In this document: positions 25,527 through 35,310 of the stretch, piece by piece
Position numbering within the stretch: position 1 is the first letter of the stretch
Layout of the letters: each line of letters starts with the position of its first letter
Translations under genes and position numbers: made by a program
The notes under the pieces: model-generated
The model's input: the letters and a program-made list of their open reading frames with translations, nothing else
What the model was told of the DNA's origin: nothing
Databases searched by the model: none
From: Verrucomicrobiota bacterium
GTDB taxonomy: Bacteria; Verrucomicrobiota; Verrucomicrobiia; Opitutales; Intestinicryptomonadaceae
Direction: 5' to 3'
Assembly: GCA_003343565.1 (NCBI GenBank)
Contig: QALA01000027.1
Coordinates: 42,578-106,577, forward strand
Length of the DNA: 64,000 nucleotides

Positions 25527-27506
25527 TTAAAATTCGCAGTCCCTTCCAGCGGCCAATAGCGCGCTCAATCGGAATGCGCTAAGCCATACGCCGAGATAGT
25601 CGTTCAAATGCCCGCGCATGTTGCAGTCGGTGCGATACTTCGTCCAGCGGGTTTGAAAGAAGCCCTCGTTCTGCCCGCCTATCGGACGCTCTATGCCGTG
25701 CCAGATGCGCTTTTGGGGAGTGCATATGGCCTGTGTCGCATTGCGCCAAATCAGCCGGCCTATGTCCGCCCACTTTTTGTCGCCGGTAAATTTGGAAAGT
25801 TTGAAAAAGTCGTTGACCATAACCGCCCCGTAGGGGTCTATGGCGTGGTGCTCGGCGGATATGGCCGTGCCTCCCGCGGTGTGATAGCCTATTTGCGAAA
25901 ATTCGGCCTCCGGCGGATAGAGGGCGTCGTAAACGAACAGCCAAGAGCACAAATAGTAGGCAGCCTTCAATGCGCGCTTCAAATACTTCCCGTCGCCGGT
26001 GGCCTCGTAAAGCTCGACGGCGGACTCGAAGAACGGATACGCCGATTCCTTGTCGACGCACACGCAGTCGATCGCCCCGGCATTGCACACAAAATTATCC
26101 AAATCGCGCCCGTAGTAAAAGTCCATGGACTTGTCTATCGTCTTGCGAAGCTCAGGGTCCCTTTCGATTTTCCAAAGTTCCACAAGGCCCAAAAGCACGA
26201 ATCCGCCTACCGAACCGCTCCTGTCGAGCGCCTTTCCATCGCGCGACCAGCTCTTGCCGAATCCGTATTCCGCACTGTAATTATCCGTGAAAAAGCCGGC
26301 CAATTTTTTTGCCGCCGCCAGATATTTGCCGCCGTCCAGCCCGTTTTCGGCAAGCAGCCGCGACGTCCTCGCCAACTCGATTATCCCCCACCCCTGATGG
26401 CAGCAGTCCGTGGTCTTCTGTCCGGGTTTCATTATCAGCCCGTTCTCCAGCTGGCGGAAATCTATCCAGTTGTTGAGAACGTTCATTCCAAAGCGCAGCT
26501 GTTCGGCCTTGTCCTTTCCGCCCGCGAGCGCGTCGGCAATCAGCATTCTGGCGCACATGAACCCCTGGCAGGAAAATCCTATTCCGGCTCCGCTGCCCTT
26601 CTTGGAATGTTCAAAGTAAAAATTCAGCTTCGGATTTTTCTCCATGTCGGCCAGCGTGAGATTCTCCACGCCGCGCCGCTTTATGTTGTTTGCGACGGCG
26701 TGATTGGCGTCGGCATACGCGCCGCCTATCCATTCGCGCCCTTCGTCGTCGGTCTGCTTCAAAAACGATATGAATTCGATTCCGTATCTCCACACCTCGC
26801 CGTTTGTCAGCGACAGCGGAACTTCGCGCCCAAACAGATTCCACGCGCGGTCGAACACCTTTGCAAAGCCGTAGTTTTCCGCCTCCGGCCTGTCCGACAC
26901 CGCGTAGGCCGACACCGAAAATTCCTCTCCGGGCGCCAGCTCCAGCCACTCGTCGTAGCGCGCGGTGAATTTGTTTTTCGCGCTGTACGTGACGGGCGCC
27001 TCCATGACGGGATAGTAAATCTTGTGCACAAACCTTCCGTCCGCCGTCTTTTCCAGCGACGCGGCCGAACGCAGCGACTGCGGATTCTTCTGCGACGCAA
27101 AAAGCGCAAAGACCCTGTCGGCATTCTCCGTGACGGTGCACGACGGTATTCCGGAGCGGTCGTACGAAAATATCCACGGCTGGCCGTCGAATTTCAGGCC
27201 TTTGGGCGATCCCTTTCGCCCGTATTCGTTCCCGTTGTACATCACGCACGGAATCAAATAGCGCGACGGCTTGAAGTCCGTCTCGGCCTCGATTACAAGT
27301 TTGAACTTTTGAGTCTTGCCGCTCTTGTTTGCGGCCTTCGCGCCTATTTCAAACAGGCCGTCCGAGACGCGGCGAACAAAACAAGACGCCTCGACCTGCG
27401 GGATTTCGCCGTCCGTCCCCAAACAGCGCGCCCTCACCGGACCAATGTCGGCAAACGACAAATTCGCCGACGCAAACAAAAGCAAAAGCAAAAATGTTCC
27501 GCGCAT
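25527..27506 (-). CDS. Secreted six-hairpin glycosidase-like protein
   Basis: This 659-residue protein has a clear signal peptide (MRGTFLLLLLFASANLSFA, cleavage near residue 19). An N-terminal beta-rich part (about 20-230) is followed by a long alpha-helical region with repeated aromatic/Gly segments such as DCCHQGWGIIELARTSRLL and ESAVELYEATGDGKYLKRAL. These are typical of alpha/alpha-barrel enzymes that act on polysaccharides (unsaturated glucuronyl hydrolase or GH127-like folds). I cannot assign a GH family or catalytic residues. It is transcribed leftward, alone, 130 bases downstream of the second PEP-CTERM gene, and probably acts in the periplasm. Confidence 0.65.
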   Translation of the reverse strand: MRGTFLLLLLFASANLSFADIGPVRARCLGTDGEIPQVEASCFVRRVSDGLFEIGAKAANKSGKTQKFKLVIEAETDFKPSRYLIPCVMYNGNEYGRKGSPKGLKFDGQPWIFSYDRSGIPSCTVTENADRVFALFASQKNPQSLRSAASLEKTADGRFVHKIYYPVMEAPVTYSAKNKFTARYDEWLELAPGEEFSVSAYAVSDRPEAENYGFAKVFDRAWNLFGREVPLSLTNGEVWRYGIEFISFLKQTDDEGREWIGGAYADANHAVANNIKRRGVENLTLADMEKNPKLNFYFEHSKKGSGAGIGFSCQGFMCARMLIADALAGGKDKAEQLRFGMNVLNNWIDFRQLENGLIMKPGQKTTDCCHQGWGIIELARTSRLLAENGLDGGKYLAAAKKLAGFFTDNYSAEYGFGKSWSRDGKALDRSGSVGGFVLLGLVELWKIERDPELRKTIDKSMDFYYGRDLDNFVCNAGAIDCVCVDKESAYPFFESAVELYEATGDGKYLKRALKAAYYLCSWLFVYDALYPPEAEFSQIGYHTAGGTAISAEHHAIDPYGAVMVNDFFKLSKFTGDKKWADIGRLIWRNATQAICTPQKRIWHGIERPIGGQNEGFFQTRWTKYRTDCNMRGHLNDYLGVWLSAFRLSALLAAGRDCEF

Positions 27507-27636
27507 ATCAATTATCCATATTACGAAGATTGTAAAAATTGCAAACCATGCGAAATCCCGACCGTCCCAAGAATAAAACCGTCAAAATCCGCCGCGAAAA
27601 AAAGCGCCGCCGCATTCGCCGGAAAGGTGTTCGCAT

Positions 27637-29376
27637 TCAGCGCGTCCGAAACGCCCGCGCTTCCCGACGCTTCCGATGTCCGGCAAACGCGGCCGCCCCC
27701 AAAGCGACAGCCGATGCCAGCGCGGACGCAACCGCAGGTTCGGGAACGGCAACATACGATATATACAATCCGTCGTCGGCCGCATGCGCAGCAAATGCAT
27801 ACTCGATTCCGGTGTCGCCGTCAATCCACTTCTGCATGCCGTCGACCGCCGAGAAGGATATATCCACAGGCCCGTCGGCATTCCATGAGATGATTTTTTC
27901 ACCGCTGCGGCTATCCGCGCGAATGAGAGCTTTTATGATTGAAACGTCGTCGGAATGCCCGCCGAACGCATCTGCAATCTCTATGGCAAGCGTTCCGCCG
28001 CCGCCGATTTCGCCGTCGATGGAAAGTTTGTCGTAAACCAAACCGGAAGAGCCGCCCGAAACATTGAAACGCACAACCAGCTCCCCGCCGCCGGCAACCT
28101 CAAGGCCGCCGAATACGTACGTATTGCCCACGTCCGCCGTGGAACCGAATTTGGCGCATGGCGCGCCTGCGGCCCTGTCGAAAACGAGAGACCCTTTCAC
28201 TGTAAAATCGTTTTCCAATCCTCCTATGGAAACTGTTTCGCGGGAATTCCCATAGCCCCCGTAATTAATGAACAATCCCCCGCTAATCAGGATCACGTCG
28301 CCGGATATGACGGAATAATCGCCGCTGAAAGACTGGATTTTGTCGGCATAGTTTCCGTTCGCGTCGATGCTGCGCATGACATAGTTTACTTTTGCCCCGC
28401 GCGTAGTCATAGGATTGAAACCGATTGCCCCATTGGAAACGCTGCCCGCAGTCTGCACCAAATTTCCTGCGCTTGAGGAGTCTTGCGAATTTATGAATAT
28501 ATACGTCACGCTTCCGGTACTGCCGGAGGAAACATATCCCATGCCCAATCCTGCGTTCCCTCCAACCATTCCGATTTGCACATATGAGTGCGTGTCCAGC
28601 GAACCGGAGTCCGCCTGAAAACTCGAATTGGCAAAGAGCAGATTGCTGGCCATGTAATTTGAGGAGATCGAAGTTGTAAGTTCGCCTATTTTCGCGTCCG
28701 GATTATCCAGTCCTCTCCCGGCCCCGCCGACGGCCGCAAAATACGACGCCCTGTTGTTGTTGCCGGTATAAAGCGTCATGCTCCCGACTTCAATGTAATT
28801 GAGCGGATCGGACAAGCTGCCCAACTGATAGCCGCCGTCCACCAAGACGCCTATGTTCAACACCGTCTGCGAACCTCCAAAACCTATGCGCTGGGAGTTT
28901 CTATTGAGCGCGTATGTGCCTATCGTTATCGTGTTCTCGGTCGAAACCGACTTTAAAAAGGCGTTTTTCAGGCCGTTCCAAGTGTCAGTCTTAAACGATA
29001 CAATTTTCCCGACGTTCACTATATGCGAACCGTCGATTACAATAGAGCGGCCGTCAAGGCCGGATATTTCGGCGTCGATGCTTCCGCCGAAAATAACGGT
29101 ATTGTCAGGGTTGTCGAGAAATGAGAAAGAAGCGTCGGTTATTCCGTCCGAAAATACGCCAGCGGAAGCGTCGTATGACGAGTACCAGTAGGTCTTGCCG
29201 CCATCGCCGGAAAGTATCGTTTCGGACAGGCTGACCTGTTGGCCCGCGGAAGTGTCGGCAATCAGGCCCGCGACATCAAAATAAACCGTATCCGCCGCGC
29301 AGAAGGCGGCCGATGAAAACAAAGCCGTCAAGGCCGAAAGCAGGTTAGGCGAAAAAAATTTCATGCCATTTTTCAT
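27637..29376 (-). CDS. PEP-CTERM surface protein
   Basis: This 579-residue protein has a signal peptide (LLSALTALFSSAAFCAAD) and a Gly/Ser/Asn-rich, beta-strand-rich body with sections like SGDYSVISGDVILISGG that suggest a beta-helix. The C-terminus is VAVPEPAVASALASAV, a hydrophobic helix and GHRKRR with a short basic extension, a PEP-CTERM sorting signal. Two in-frame ATGs (29376 and 29364) are possible; neither has a good ribosome-binding site. A sigma-70-like promoter (29424-29452) and a divergent AraC-type gene lie just upstream, suggesting regulated expression. Function is unknown; a surface or matrix role is likely. Confidence 0.8.
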   Translation of the reverse strand: MKNGMKFFSPNLLSALTALFSSAAFCAADTVYFDVAGLIADTSAGQQVSLSETILSGDGGKTYWYSSYDASAGVFSDGITDASFSFLDNPDNTVIFGGSIDAEISGLDGRSIVIDGSHIVNVGKIVSFKTDTWNGLKNAFLKSVSTENTITIGTYALNRNSQRIGFGGSQTVLNIGVLVDGGYQLGSLSDPLNYIEVGSMTLYTGNNNRASYFAAVGGAGRGLDNPDAKIGELTTSISSNYMASNLLFANSSFQADSGSLDTHSYVQIGMVGGNAGLGMGYVSSGSTGSVTYIFINSQDSSSAGNLVQTAGSVSNGAIGFNPMTTRGAKVNYVMRSIDANGNYADKIQSFSGDYSVISGDVILISGGLFINYGGYGNSRETVSIGGLENDFTVKGSLVFDRAAGAPCAKFGSTADVGNTYVFGGLEVAGGGELVVRFNVSGGSSGLVYDKLSIDGEIGGGGTLAIEIADAFGGHSDDVSIIKALIRADSRSGEKIISWNADGPVDISFSAVDGMQKWIDGDTGIEYAFAAHAADDGLYISYVAVPEPAVASALASAVALGAAAFAGHRKRREARAFRTR

Positions 29377-29423
29377 ATGCGTACAAAAATGTTTAGCGAA
29401 CAATTCAAAACGTGACGGTTTTG

Positions 29424-29452
29424 ATTTTATCCGAAACTTGACAAACCGGCAA
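29424..29452 (-). promoter_or_regulatory. Promoter of the PEP-CTERM gene
   Basis: On the minus strand, TTGCCG (29452-29447), a 17-base spacer and TAAAAT (29429-29424). The expected start is near 29417, giving a leader of about 40 bases to the ATG at 29376. It overlaps the divergent AraC promoter. Confidence 0.6.
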
Positions 29453-29465
29453 TTAAAAATATAGG
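29438..29465 (+). promoter_or_regulatory. Promoter of the AraC-type regulator
   Basis: TTGACA at 29438-29443, a 16-base spacer and TATAGG at 29460-29465. A separate perfect TATAAT stands at 29468-29473 but is too far from this -35. It overlaps the divergent promoter on the other strand, so polymerase or regulator binding at one should affect the other. Confidence 0.5.
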
Positions 29466-29486
29466 TATATAATTGAAAAAAAAGAT

Positions 29487-30497
29487 ATGTCAAAAGGCGC
29501 AAAAAAAGACGGGGAATACCTTTGGACTTTTGTCGACGAAAACGACATGATTTTTTGGAGCCGCGGCTCCGACAGCGTATATATGGGGGATCCGGGAGAA
29601 TTTATGCCGCCGGGCTTCATAGGAAAAAGAAACAACATATTGAAATCGAACTGCGCGTTCAACCCGTTCAGAAAGTCCGGAATTGTCGCCGGAGGAATTT
29701 CCACAAAGGGAAAAAACTACTACCAAAGCATTGGGCGGCACGAATACTTCAGCGTCATAATTGTGGCGGGAGGAACGCTCGGCTTGTCGGACGGAAAGAA
29801 CAAAGCGACCCTCAAGGCGGCGGATATGGCGCTCATACCGCCGGAGGCCGCATGCGACTTTCGCGTCAAGGCGGCTCCGGCTCCGATACTCTGGTTCAAT
29901 CTCGGCAAAAAATGGATTCCGTTTTTGGGAAGGAGCTCCGACATTCGCATATCGCGCTGCAAAAATTTCGACTTCCTGCTGCCGCTTTCCGAAGCATACA
30001 TATCGGAACTGTTTTCAAAGACTCCGGACATGCCCATACTTTCGGGGTGTTCCAATTTGATAATCCGCGCGTTGAGGCGCGAATTGCGAGAATGCGGACG
30101 CGCGCCGCGGGAGTTTAAAAAATTGGAGGCAGTCATATCGGCAATCGAGAGGGGAGGCGGGGGAAAAATCTCGGCGGCGGAACTTGCAAAAAGGCTCGGA
30201 ATGCCGCTGTCGAAACTCAACGGATACGCGCTGCGCACAAGAAACATGACGTTCCCGAAGATAGTTCACAAAAGGCAAATGGAAATCGCCGCCGAAATGT
30301 TGTCCGACGGAAAAATGTCGTGCGCCGAAACGGGCGAAAAGCTCGGATTTTCAAGCCAGTTCGCCTTCTCCAGATCGTTTAAGGCCTACTACGCAATCCC
30401 GCCAAGCGCATGTTTCGGCTCCGTTAAAAAAGCGGACGCCCGCGCGAAAAATAACGGGAAAATTCGGCAAAAGACGCCGCGAATCGAAAACCGCTAA
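29487..30497 (+). CDS. AraC-family transcriptional regulator
   Basis: This 336-residue protein has an N-terminal cupin-like sensor region (about residues 60-160) and a C-terminal double helix-turn-helix. The HTH region begins ISAAELAKRLGMPLSKLNGY near residue 222 and continues with SCAETGEKLGFSSQFAFSRS, the conserved second AraC helix pattern. It is divergent from the PEP-CTERM gene, 110 bases apart with overlapping promoters, and is the obvious candidate regulator of that gene and perhaps of the glycosidase downstream. AraC proteins of this layout usually sense a small sugar-like ligand; none can be named. Confidence 0.88.
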   Translation: MSKGAKKDGEYLWTFVDENDMIFWSRGSDSVYMGDPGEFMPPGFIGKRNNILKSNCAFNPFRKSGIVAGGISTKGKNYYQSIGRHEYFSVIIVAGGTLGLSDGKNKATLKAADMALIPPEAACDFRVKAAPAPILWFNLGKKWIPFLGRSSDIRISRCKNFDFLLPLSEAYISELFSKTPDMPILSGCSNLIIRALRRELRECGRAPREFKKLEAVISAIERGGGGKISAAELAKRLGMPLSKLNGYALRTRNMTFPKIVHKRQMEIAAEMLSDGKMSCAETGEKLGFSSQFAFSRSFKAYYAIPPSACFGSVKKADARAKNNGKIRQKTPRIENR

Positions 30498-30713
30498 ACT
30501 TGCAATCCCCGCACGCCGAAACTGCGCGTCGAAACCGCGCGGCGGCAAAACGGATTTTAAATTCCCATTCCGATTTTTGCCTATTGAAACGCGCGCCATT
30601 TTTTTCGCGCGCGAAATTATGCGCGCCGATGCGGGAGCATTTCCCCAATCTTGCCCAATGCAAAAATTTCGCACAATGCAAAAGGCGGAGGAGCGAAAAG
30701 ACGGCGGACAAAC

Positions 30714-30745
30714 AAAAAAAGCCGCAAGCGCGAATGCTTGCGGCT
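30714..30745 (-). terminator. Terminator after tRNA-Glu
   Basis: Read on the minus strand, a 9-10 bp stem, GCCGCAAGC / GCTTGCGGC (30744-30736 and 30729-30721), with a six-base loop, is followed by seven T. It sits about ten bases past the tRNA 3' end. Confidence 0.9.
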
Positions 30746-30753
30746 CAATCCTC

Positions 30754-30831
30754 TGGCGTCCCTACGGGGATTCGAACCCCGGTTCTTGGAATGAAAATCC
30801 AATGTCCTAGGCCGGGCTAGACGATAGGGAC
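30754..30831 (-). tRNA. tRNA-Glu (anticodon UUC)
   Basis: On the minus strand the sequence runs from GTCCCTATCGTCTAGCCCGG at 30831 to an encoded GCCA at 30757-30754. The acceptor stem GTCCCTA pairs with TAGGGAC. The anticodon stem TTGGA/TCCAA encloses loop TTTTCAT (anticodon TTC), and the T arm is CCGGGGTTCGAATCCCCG. All four arms are intact. A strong terminator follows. Confidence 0.97.
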
Positions 30832-30838
30832 AATCCAA

Positions 30839-31294
30839 AGAATTATTATTCTTTCACAAGTTATAAACGGAACTTGCGTTGGCAAGCTTTTTTTTCGCGC
30901 GGCTTGCTTATGCCACGTGTGAATACAAACCGCAAAAGGGGACGAACGCGGCAGACGAATATGGCGAATATACTGTTGCGCCGAAGCGGCGAAAAACGAA
31001 ATGCCTGCGTCCATAAAATCCGGCCCATGCAAAAATTTTTCCGCAGCCGTTTCCAAAAGTTTTTCCGAACGAAACAAAATTCTTTCAAACGGCAACAGCG
31101 CAATCTTCCGATTCGCGCGCGTCAAAGCGACGGCACGCAGTATTTGCGCAAAGCCCGCGCATTAATCGCAAGCCGTTCGCAAATCCCAAACAGCAAACCT
31201 CAAAAGGCAAACAGCCGCCGGCAAGACGCCCGACGCCAAGCGCGATTTGCGCGCAACTTGACGCCGCCGGCCTGCCAAACCGCAATGCGGCGCG
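30839..31294. other. Intergenic gap, nothing recognised
   Basis: About 455 bases lie between the tRNA 5' side and the end of the GH3 gene. The segment is rich in GCAAA/CGCAAA words. I see no gene, terminator or repeat. Confidence 0.45.
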
Positions 31295-33712
31295 CTATTT
31301 CAAGACGGAGATTGTCGTCTTAAGGCGAATGTCCCGGCTTGAGGCCCCGACCATTATTTCAAACTCGCCCGGCTCCACCGTCCAATTCATGTTTTTGTCC
31401 AGAATTTGCAAGTGCGACGGCTTGAGGACAAACGCCACCTTTTTGGTCTCTCCCGGCTTAAGATTGACGCGCTCAAATCCCCTCAAGACCGAATCGTACG
31501 CGACGACGCTGCTGACCTTGTCCCTAACGTAAAGCTGCACGACTTCGTCGCCCGCGCGCTTGCCGACATTCGTGACGTCGCAAGTGACGACCCATTCTCC
31601 CTGCCCGTTCTGGCTTTTGGGCGAAACCTCCAAGTTGGAATACGAAAAATTCGTATAGCTCAAACCGTGGCCGAAAGGATAGAGCGCGCCCTGCACGCGC
31701 GTATTTCCGGAGCCGTTCGGCCCCGACTTCGGCTGCCCCGCATGCGACCCCTTCTTAAACGGAAAGTTCAATTCGATTTGCCCCACGGTCTTTGGGAAAG
31801 TGACCGTGAGCTTTCCGCCGGGATTGTATTGCCCAAAGAGCGTCTTGGCGATTACGTCGCCGCCGTTGCAACAAGGAAACCACGTTTCCAAAATCGCCGG
31901 AATGTTTCTATCCGCCCAGTTTACGGTGAGCGGCTGGCCGTTTATCAACACCAAGACCACGGGTTTGCCGGTCTTGTGAAGCGCCTCCAAGAGCTGCTGC
32001 TGCCTGCCGGGCAAGGCGAGCGACGTGCGCGAACGGCTCTCGCCCGTACAGTATTCGTCCTCGCCGAGAACCGCGATTATGACGTCGGCGTCTTTCGCGG
32101 CGTCCACGGCCTCGCGCAGCATTTGAATTTCCTTTTCGCTCATGGGCGAAGGCACAATTTCGGAATCCGGCCACGCCGCGTCCACCGTATCGCAGCCCTT
32201 CGCGTACGCGACCTCCGCCTTGCCCGCCAAATATTTTTTCAGTCCCGCAAGGACGCTGACCGTCTCCAATCCGTTTGGCCCGTAGCGGCTCGTCATGAAA
32301 TTCACCTCGTCGGCCAGCGGACCGGCCACGAGAATCTTCTTCGCTTTGGAGGCGTCCAGCGGAAGCAGTCCGCCGTCGTTCTTCAGCAATACAAGCGACT
32401 CCCTCTGCATCTGCTCCATGAAATCCGCATTCTTGTCCGCACCCACAATCTCGTCGGCGGCCTTCGTGTCCTCGACATACGGCGAATCGAAAAGCCCCAG
32501 CCTGAACTTCACCGACAGAACTTCCGACACCCTCTTGTCTATCAAATCCGTCGAAATTCTCTTTTCGGCCGCGAGTTTGCGCACGGGCATTATGAAGTCC
32601 GCCGGCGGGGTGAAGTGGGTGCGCACGTTTAATCCGGCCTCCAAAACCTGGCGAACAGCCTCTTCGTAAGTGTCGGCCACATGGTGCTTGGTCTGGACGT
32701 ATTCGACCGCCTCGCTGTCGCTCACCACGAATCCGTCGAAGCCGTATTCCTGCCGCAAGAGCTCGGTCAGGAAGTAGCGGCTGGCCGTTATGGGCTCGCC
32801 GTTCCAGTCGTTGTAGCTGCTCATAACGCCCACGGGATTGGCCTCGCTTATCACCCTGCGGAAGGCGTACATGAACAGCTCGTGCAACTCGCGCGGGGCG
32901 ACGTGCGGATCCGTGCGGCAGTTGCCGTCGCGCCCGCCCTTGGGAACGCTGTACACCGCAAAATGCTTCAGCGTCGAACCCACGCCCTGGGACTGTATCC
33001 CCCTGACCATCTCGATTCCGAGTTCGGCTATCAAAAACGGATCCTCGCCGTAGCATTCGAGAGTTCGCCCCCAGCGCGGGTCGCGCACGACGTCGAGAAT
33101 CGGGGCGTAGACGTTGGTGTACCCAAGATGGCGCGCCTCGCGTCCGGCTATTTCGCCCGCCCTGCGCACAAGGGCCCTGTTCCATGTGCTGCCGATTGCT
33201 ATCGGCGCCGGAAGCGGAGTGGCCTTGGTGTGGTTTAGGCCGTGTATGCCCTCGTTGCTGAAGTCGACGGGAATGCCGAGCCTCGTCTCCTCCACAAACC
33301 AGCGCTGTATTTTGTTTATGGCCTCCGCGTGGTTTGAAAACGGATATATCAGATTGTAGGCCGTCTTGTATCCGCGTCCCACTCCGTTGAGCTGCTCGTC
33401 GATATTGGCGATTCCGTCCTTCCAAACCTCGTTTTTCCACTGCGGCGTGGGAAGCGGATCCTTCAAAACCCTGCCGTATCCGTACAGCGTGGCGAGCTGG
33501 CAGGTTTTCTCCTCAAGCGTCATTTGCGACAGCAAATCCGCAACCCTGTCCCGCACGGGGCGCGACGGATCTTCGTAGACGTCCTTCACCCCGTTTTTGT
33601 TGAAATCAATCCACCCGTCGCGGTATATCGACGCACCGTATCCGCACGCCGCCGCAAACAGCGCGCAGCATGCCGGAAAAATTTTTACAAGTCCGTTTGC
33701 CATATTTAACAT
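31295..33712 (-). CDS. Glycoside hydrolase family 3 enzyme (beta-glucosidase/xylosidase type)
   Basis: This 805-residue secreted enzyme hydrolyses terminal beta-linked sugars. After a signal region (about residues 1-27) comes a Ca-loop-like DFNKNGVKDVYEDP (36-49). The GH3 N-terminal barrel has LKHFAVYS (about 248-255) and the nucleophile Asp332 in GFVVSDSEAV. The second alpha/beta sandwich domain starts near SLVLLKNDGGLLPL. A C-terminal fibronectin-like domain runs after NTRVQGALYPFGHGLSYT. All are present and full length. It is transcribed leftward, alone. Substrate specificity (glucoside, xyloside, arabinoside) is not determined by these motifs. Confidence 0.93.
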   Translation of the reverse strand: MLNMANGLVKIFPACCALFAAACGYGASIYRDGWIDFNKNGVKDVYEDPSRPVRDRVADLLSQMTLEEKTCQLATLYGYGRVLKDPLPTPQWKNEVWKDGIANIDEQLNGVGRGYKTAYNLIYPFSNHAEAINKIQRWFVEETRLGIPVDFSNEGIHGLNHTKATPLPAPIAIGSTWNRALVRRAGEIAGREARHLGYTNVYAPILDVVRDPRWGRTLECYGEDPFLIAELGIEMVRGIQSQGVGSTLKHFAVYSVPKGGRDGNCRTDPHVAPRELHELFMYAFRRVISEANPVGVMSSYNDWNGEPITASRYFLTELLRQEYGFDGFVVSDSEAVEYVQTKHHVADTYEEAVRQVLEAGLNVRTHFTPPADFIMPVRKLAAEKRISTDLIDKRVSEVLSVKFRLGLFDSPYVEDTKAADEIVGADKNADFMEQMQRESLVLLKNDGGLLPLDASKAKKILVAGPLADEVNFMTSRYGPNGLETVSVLAGLKKYLAGKAEVAYAKGCDTVDAAWPDSEIVPSPMSEKEIQMLREAVDAAKDADVIIAVLGEDEYCTGESRSRTSLALPGRQQQLLEALHKTGKPVVLVLINGQPLTVNWADRNIPAILETWFPCCNGGDVIAKTLFGQYNPGGKLTVTFPKTVGQIELNFPFKKGSHAGQPKSGPNGSGNTRVQGALYPFGHGLSYTNFSYSNLEVSPKSQNGQGEWVVTCDVTNVGKRAGDEVVQLYVRDKVSSVVAYDSVLRGFERVNLKPGETKKVAFVLKPSHLQILDKNMNWTVEPGEFEIMVGASSRDIRLKTTISVLK

Positions 33713-33849
33713 GCAGTTCGTTATTACATTTTTTCGCCGGAATCGTAATTTTTGCCCCGCGCATTGTAAAGTTTTAAGATTTTGCCGCAGGCATTTTTAT
33801 TGAAACATTTTTTCAATCCGCTTTTCTTTAATAAAAAAGGAGCGCGGCA

Positions 33850-34104
33850 ATGCTGAAAGTATTTTATTGGGACGTGTGCCCCCACTGCAAGAAAGCCATG
33901 GAATTCTTGCGCAAAAATAATGTGCCTTTCGAGGCTCTCGACATCGAGAAACAGCCTCCGGACATTCTCCAAAAGGTCGTGGAGGCAAACGGCGGCGAAG
34001 ACTGGGTCGTGCCCACAATGGAATACCGCGGACAGTGGCGCAAGGGCCAAGTGTTTGACGAGGACGCCCTCAGGCGCGATCTGCGCGAATGGGGGCTGTT
34101 ATAG
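33850..34104 (+). CDS. Glutaredoxin-like protein
   Basis: This 84-residue thioredoxin-fold protein starts MLKVFYWDVCPHCKKAMEFL, with the redox pair Cys10-Pro-His-Cys13, and has a cis-proline strand around WVVPTMEYRG. Size and layout match small glutaredoxins that reduce disulfides or handle glutathione adducts. A good AAGGAG ribosome-binding site stands eight bases before the ATG. It is divergent from the GH3 gene. The CPHC active site is less common than CPYC and may shift redox potential. Confidence 0.85.
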   Translation: MLKVFYWDVCPHCKKAMEFLRKNNVPFEALDIEKQPPDILQKVVEANGGEDWVVPTMEYRGQWRKGQVFDEDALRRDLREWGLL

Positions 34105-34619
34105 TTTTCGATTCGCCAATTAACAATTCGCAAATTAGATTAACAGTTCGCGAATCAAAATATTAAACAATTCCCGGATTGGCCGACAAAGCCGCTTTTC
34201 CGGCACGGCGAAACGCCGGGCCGGATTCGACAATTTTTAAATTCCGCGCGATTGAATGCTTGGCGGCCTTTACGCGCCGCAGGCGCGCATGGCGGTTTGC
34301 GGACCTTCCGTTTTGCTTTGCGCTCTGCATTGCCCGACAATTCGCATGCCGGACAAAAAACTCCAAACACGCCCGATTGGAAAATTTGCGAGACTCTTGC
34401 TGTGCGGCAAAATTTTTTCGACAAAACTCTTTGTTTAAAAATTAAAATTCGCGCCGCCAATCCTTCCCCCCATTTTTTTAAGCTCCGCGCGGGCGAAAAA
34501 AGCTCGGCAAACTCCCCGAAACGGAATTTCCGAAAGCCGCGCGGGATAGTCGCCTTAAATCCCCGCAGGCTTTGTCAGCCGCTTTAAATTAAATCCGCGG
34601 GCTGAATGGGCGTTGGGCC
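34105..34619. other. Gap between convergent genes
   Basis: About 515 bases. The first 70 bases are AT-rich with repeated short ATTCGC/TTCGCAAATT words near 34110-34160. No gene, RNA or canonical terminator is recognised. Confidence 0.45.
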
Positions 34620-35297
34620 TCAAATCCCCGCAGGAGCCGACTTGAAACTTTCCAGCAGATTTTCAACCGCCCTCCCGGTATCGTCCGGGACCAGCACGCA
34701 GGAGACGGCCACGATTCTCTCAGCTCCGGCCGCTCGGACCGCGGGCGCCGTCTTTTCGTTTATTCCGCCGATTGCAAACCACGGCAATGCGCAGTCAAGG
34801 CGCTTCACCTCGCGCACAAGCTCCAGCCCCACGGCGGGACGGCCCGGCTTCGTGCCGGTCGCATAGACGGGGCCCACGGCAAAGTAATCGAGAACGCCGC
34901 AGAGCGCGTCGGCGTCCGCGGCCTGTTTGAGGGAATGGGTGGAGAGGCCGAGAACCCGGTTTTCGCCGATAATCTCGCGGGCGCGAAGCGGATTTGTGTC
35001 GGACTGGCCGACATGCAGGCCGGAGTTCGGAATCCGGCGGCATATATCGCGCGCAAGCTCGACGTCGTCGTTAATGACGAAATAGGGAGCCCCGTCCCGG
35101 TCGAATATGGGAAGCAGACTCTCGGCAAGGGCGCGGCGGCGCGCGCCGTCGCAATTTTTTGCGCGCAACTGGATTATTTTGCACCCGACGCGGACAAGGG
35201 CGCGACACTTGCCGGGAATGTCGGCGTCGGACACGTAGCCGGTATCCACAATGCCGTAAAAAACGGCGTCGCGCAAAGACTGCGAGAGCGCGCCCAT
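34620..35297 (-). CDS. thiE: Thiamine-phosphate synthase
   Basis: This 225-residue TIM-barrel enzyme couples hydroxymethylpyrimidine pyrophosphate with the thiazole phosphate to give thiamine phosphate. Visible family features are CKIIQLRAKN (about 38-47), PYFVINDDVELA, LHVGQSD near residue 95, GPVYATGTKPG near 141 and WFAIGGIN near 170. Length is normal. It lies 13 bases after the AmaP-like gene on the same strand, and about 8-11 kb from thiH and thiG; no TPP riboswitch was recognised upstream. Confidence 0.92.
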   Translation of the reverse strand: MGALSQSLRDAVFYGIVDTGYVSDADIPGKCRALVRVGCKIIQLRAKNCDGARRRALAESLLPIFDRDGAPYFVINDDVELARDICRRIPNSGLHVGQSDTNPLRAREIIGENRVLGLSTHSLKQAADADALCGVLDYFAVGPVYATGTKPGRPAVGLELVREVKRLDCALPWFAIGGINEKTAPAVRAAGAERIVAVSCVLVPDDTGRAVENLLESFKSAPAGI

Positions 35298-35310
35298 TTC
35301 GTCAACCGCA

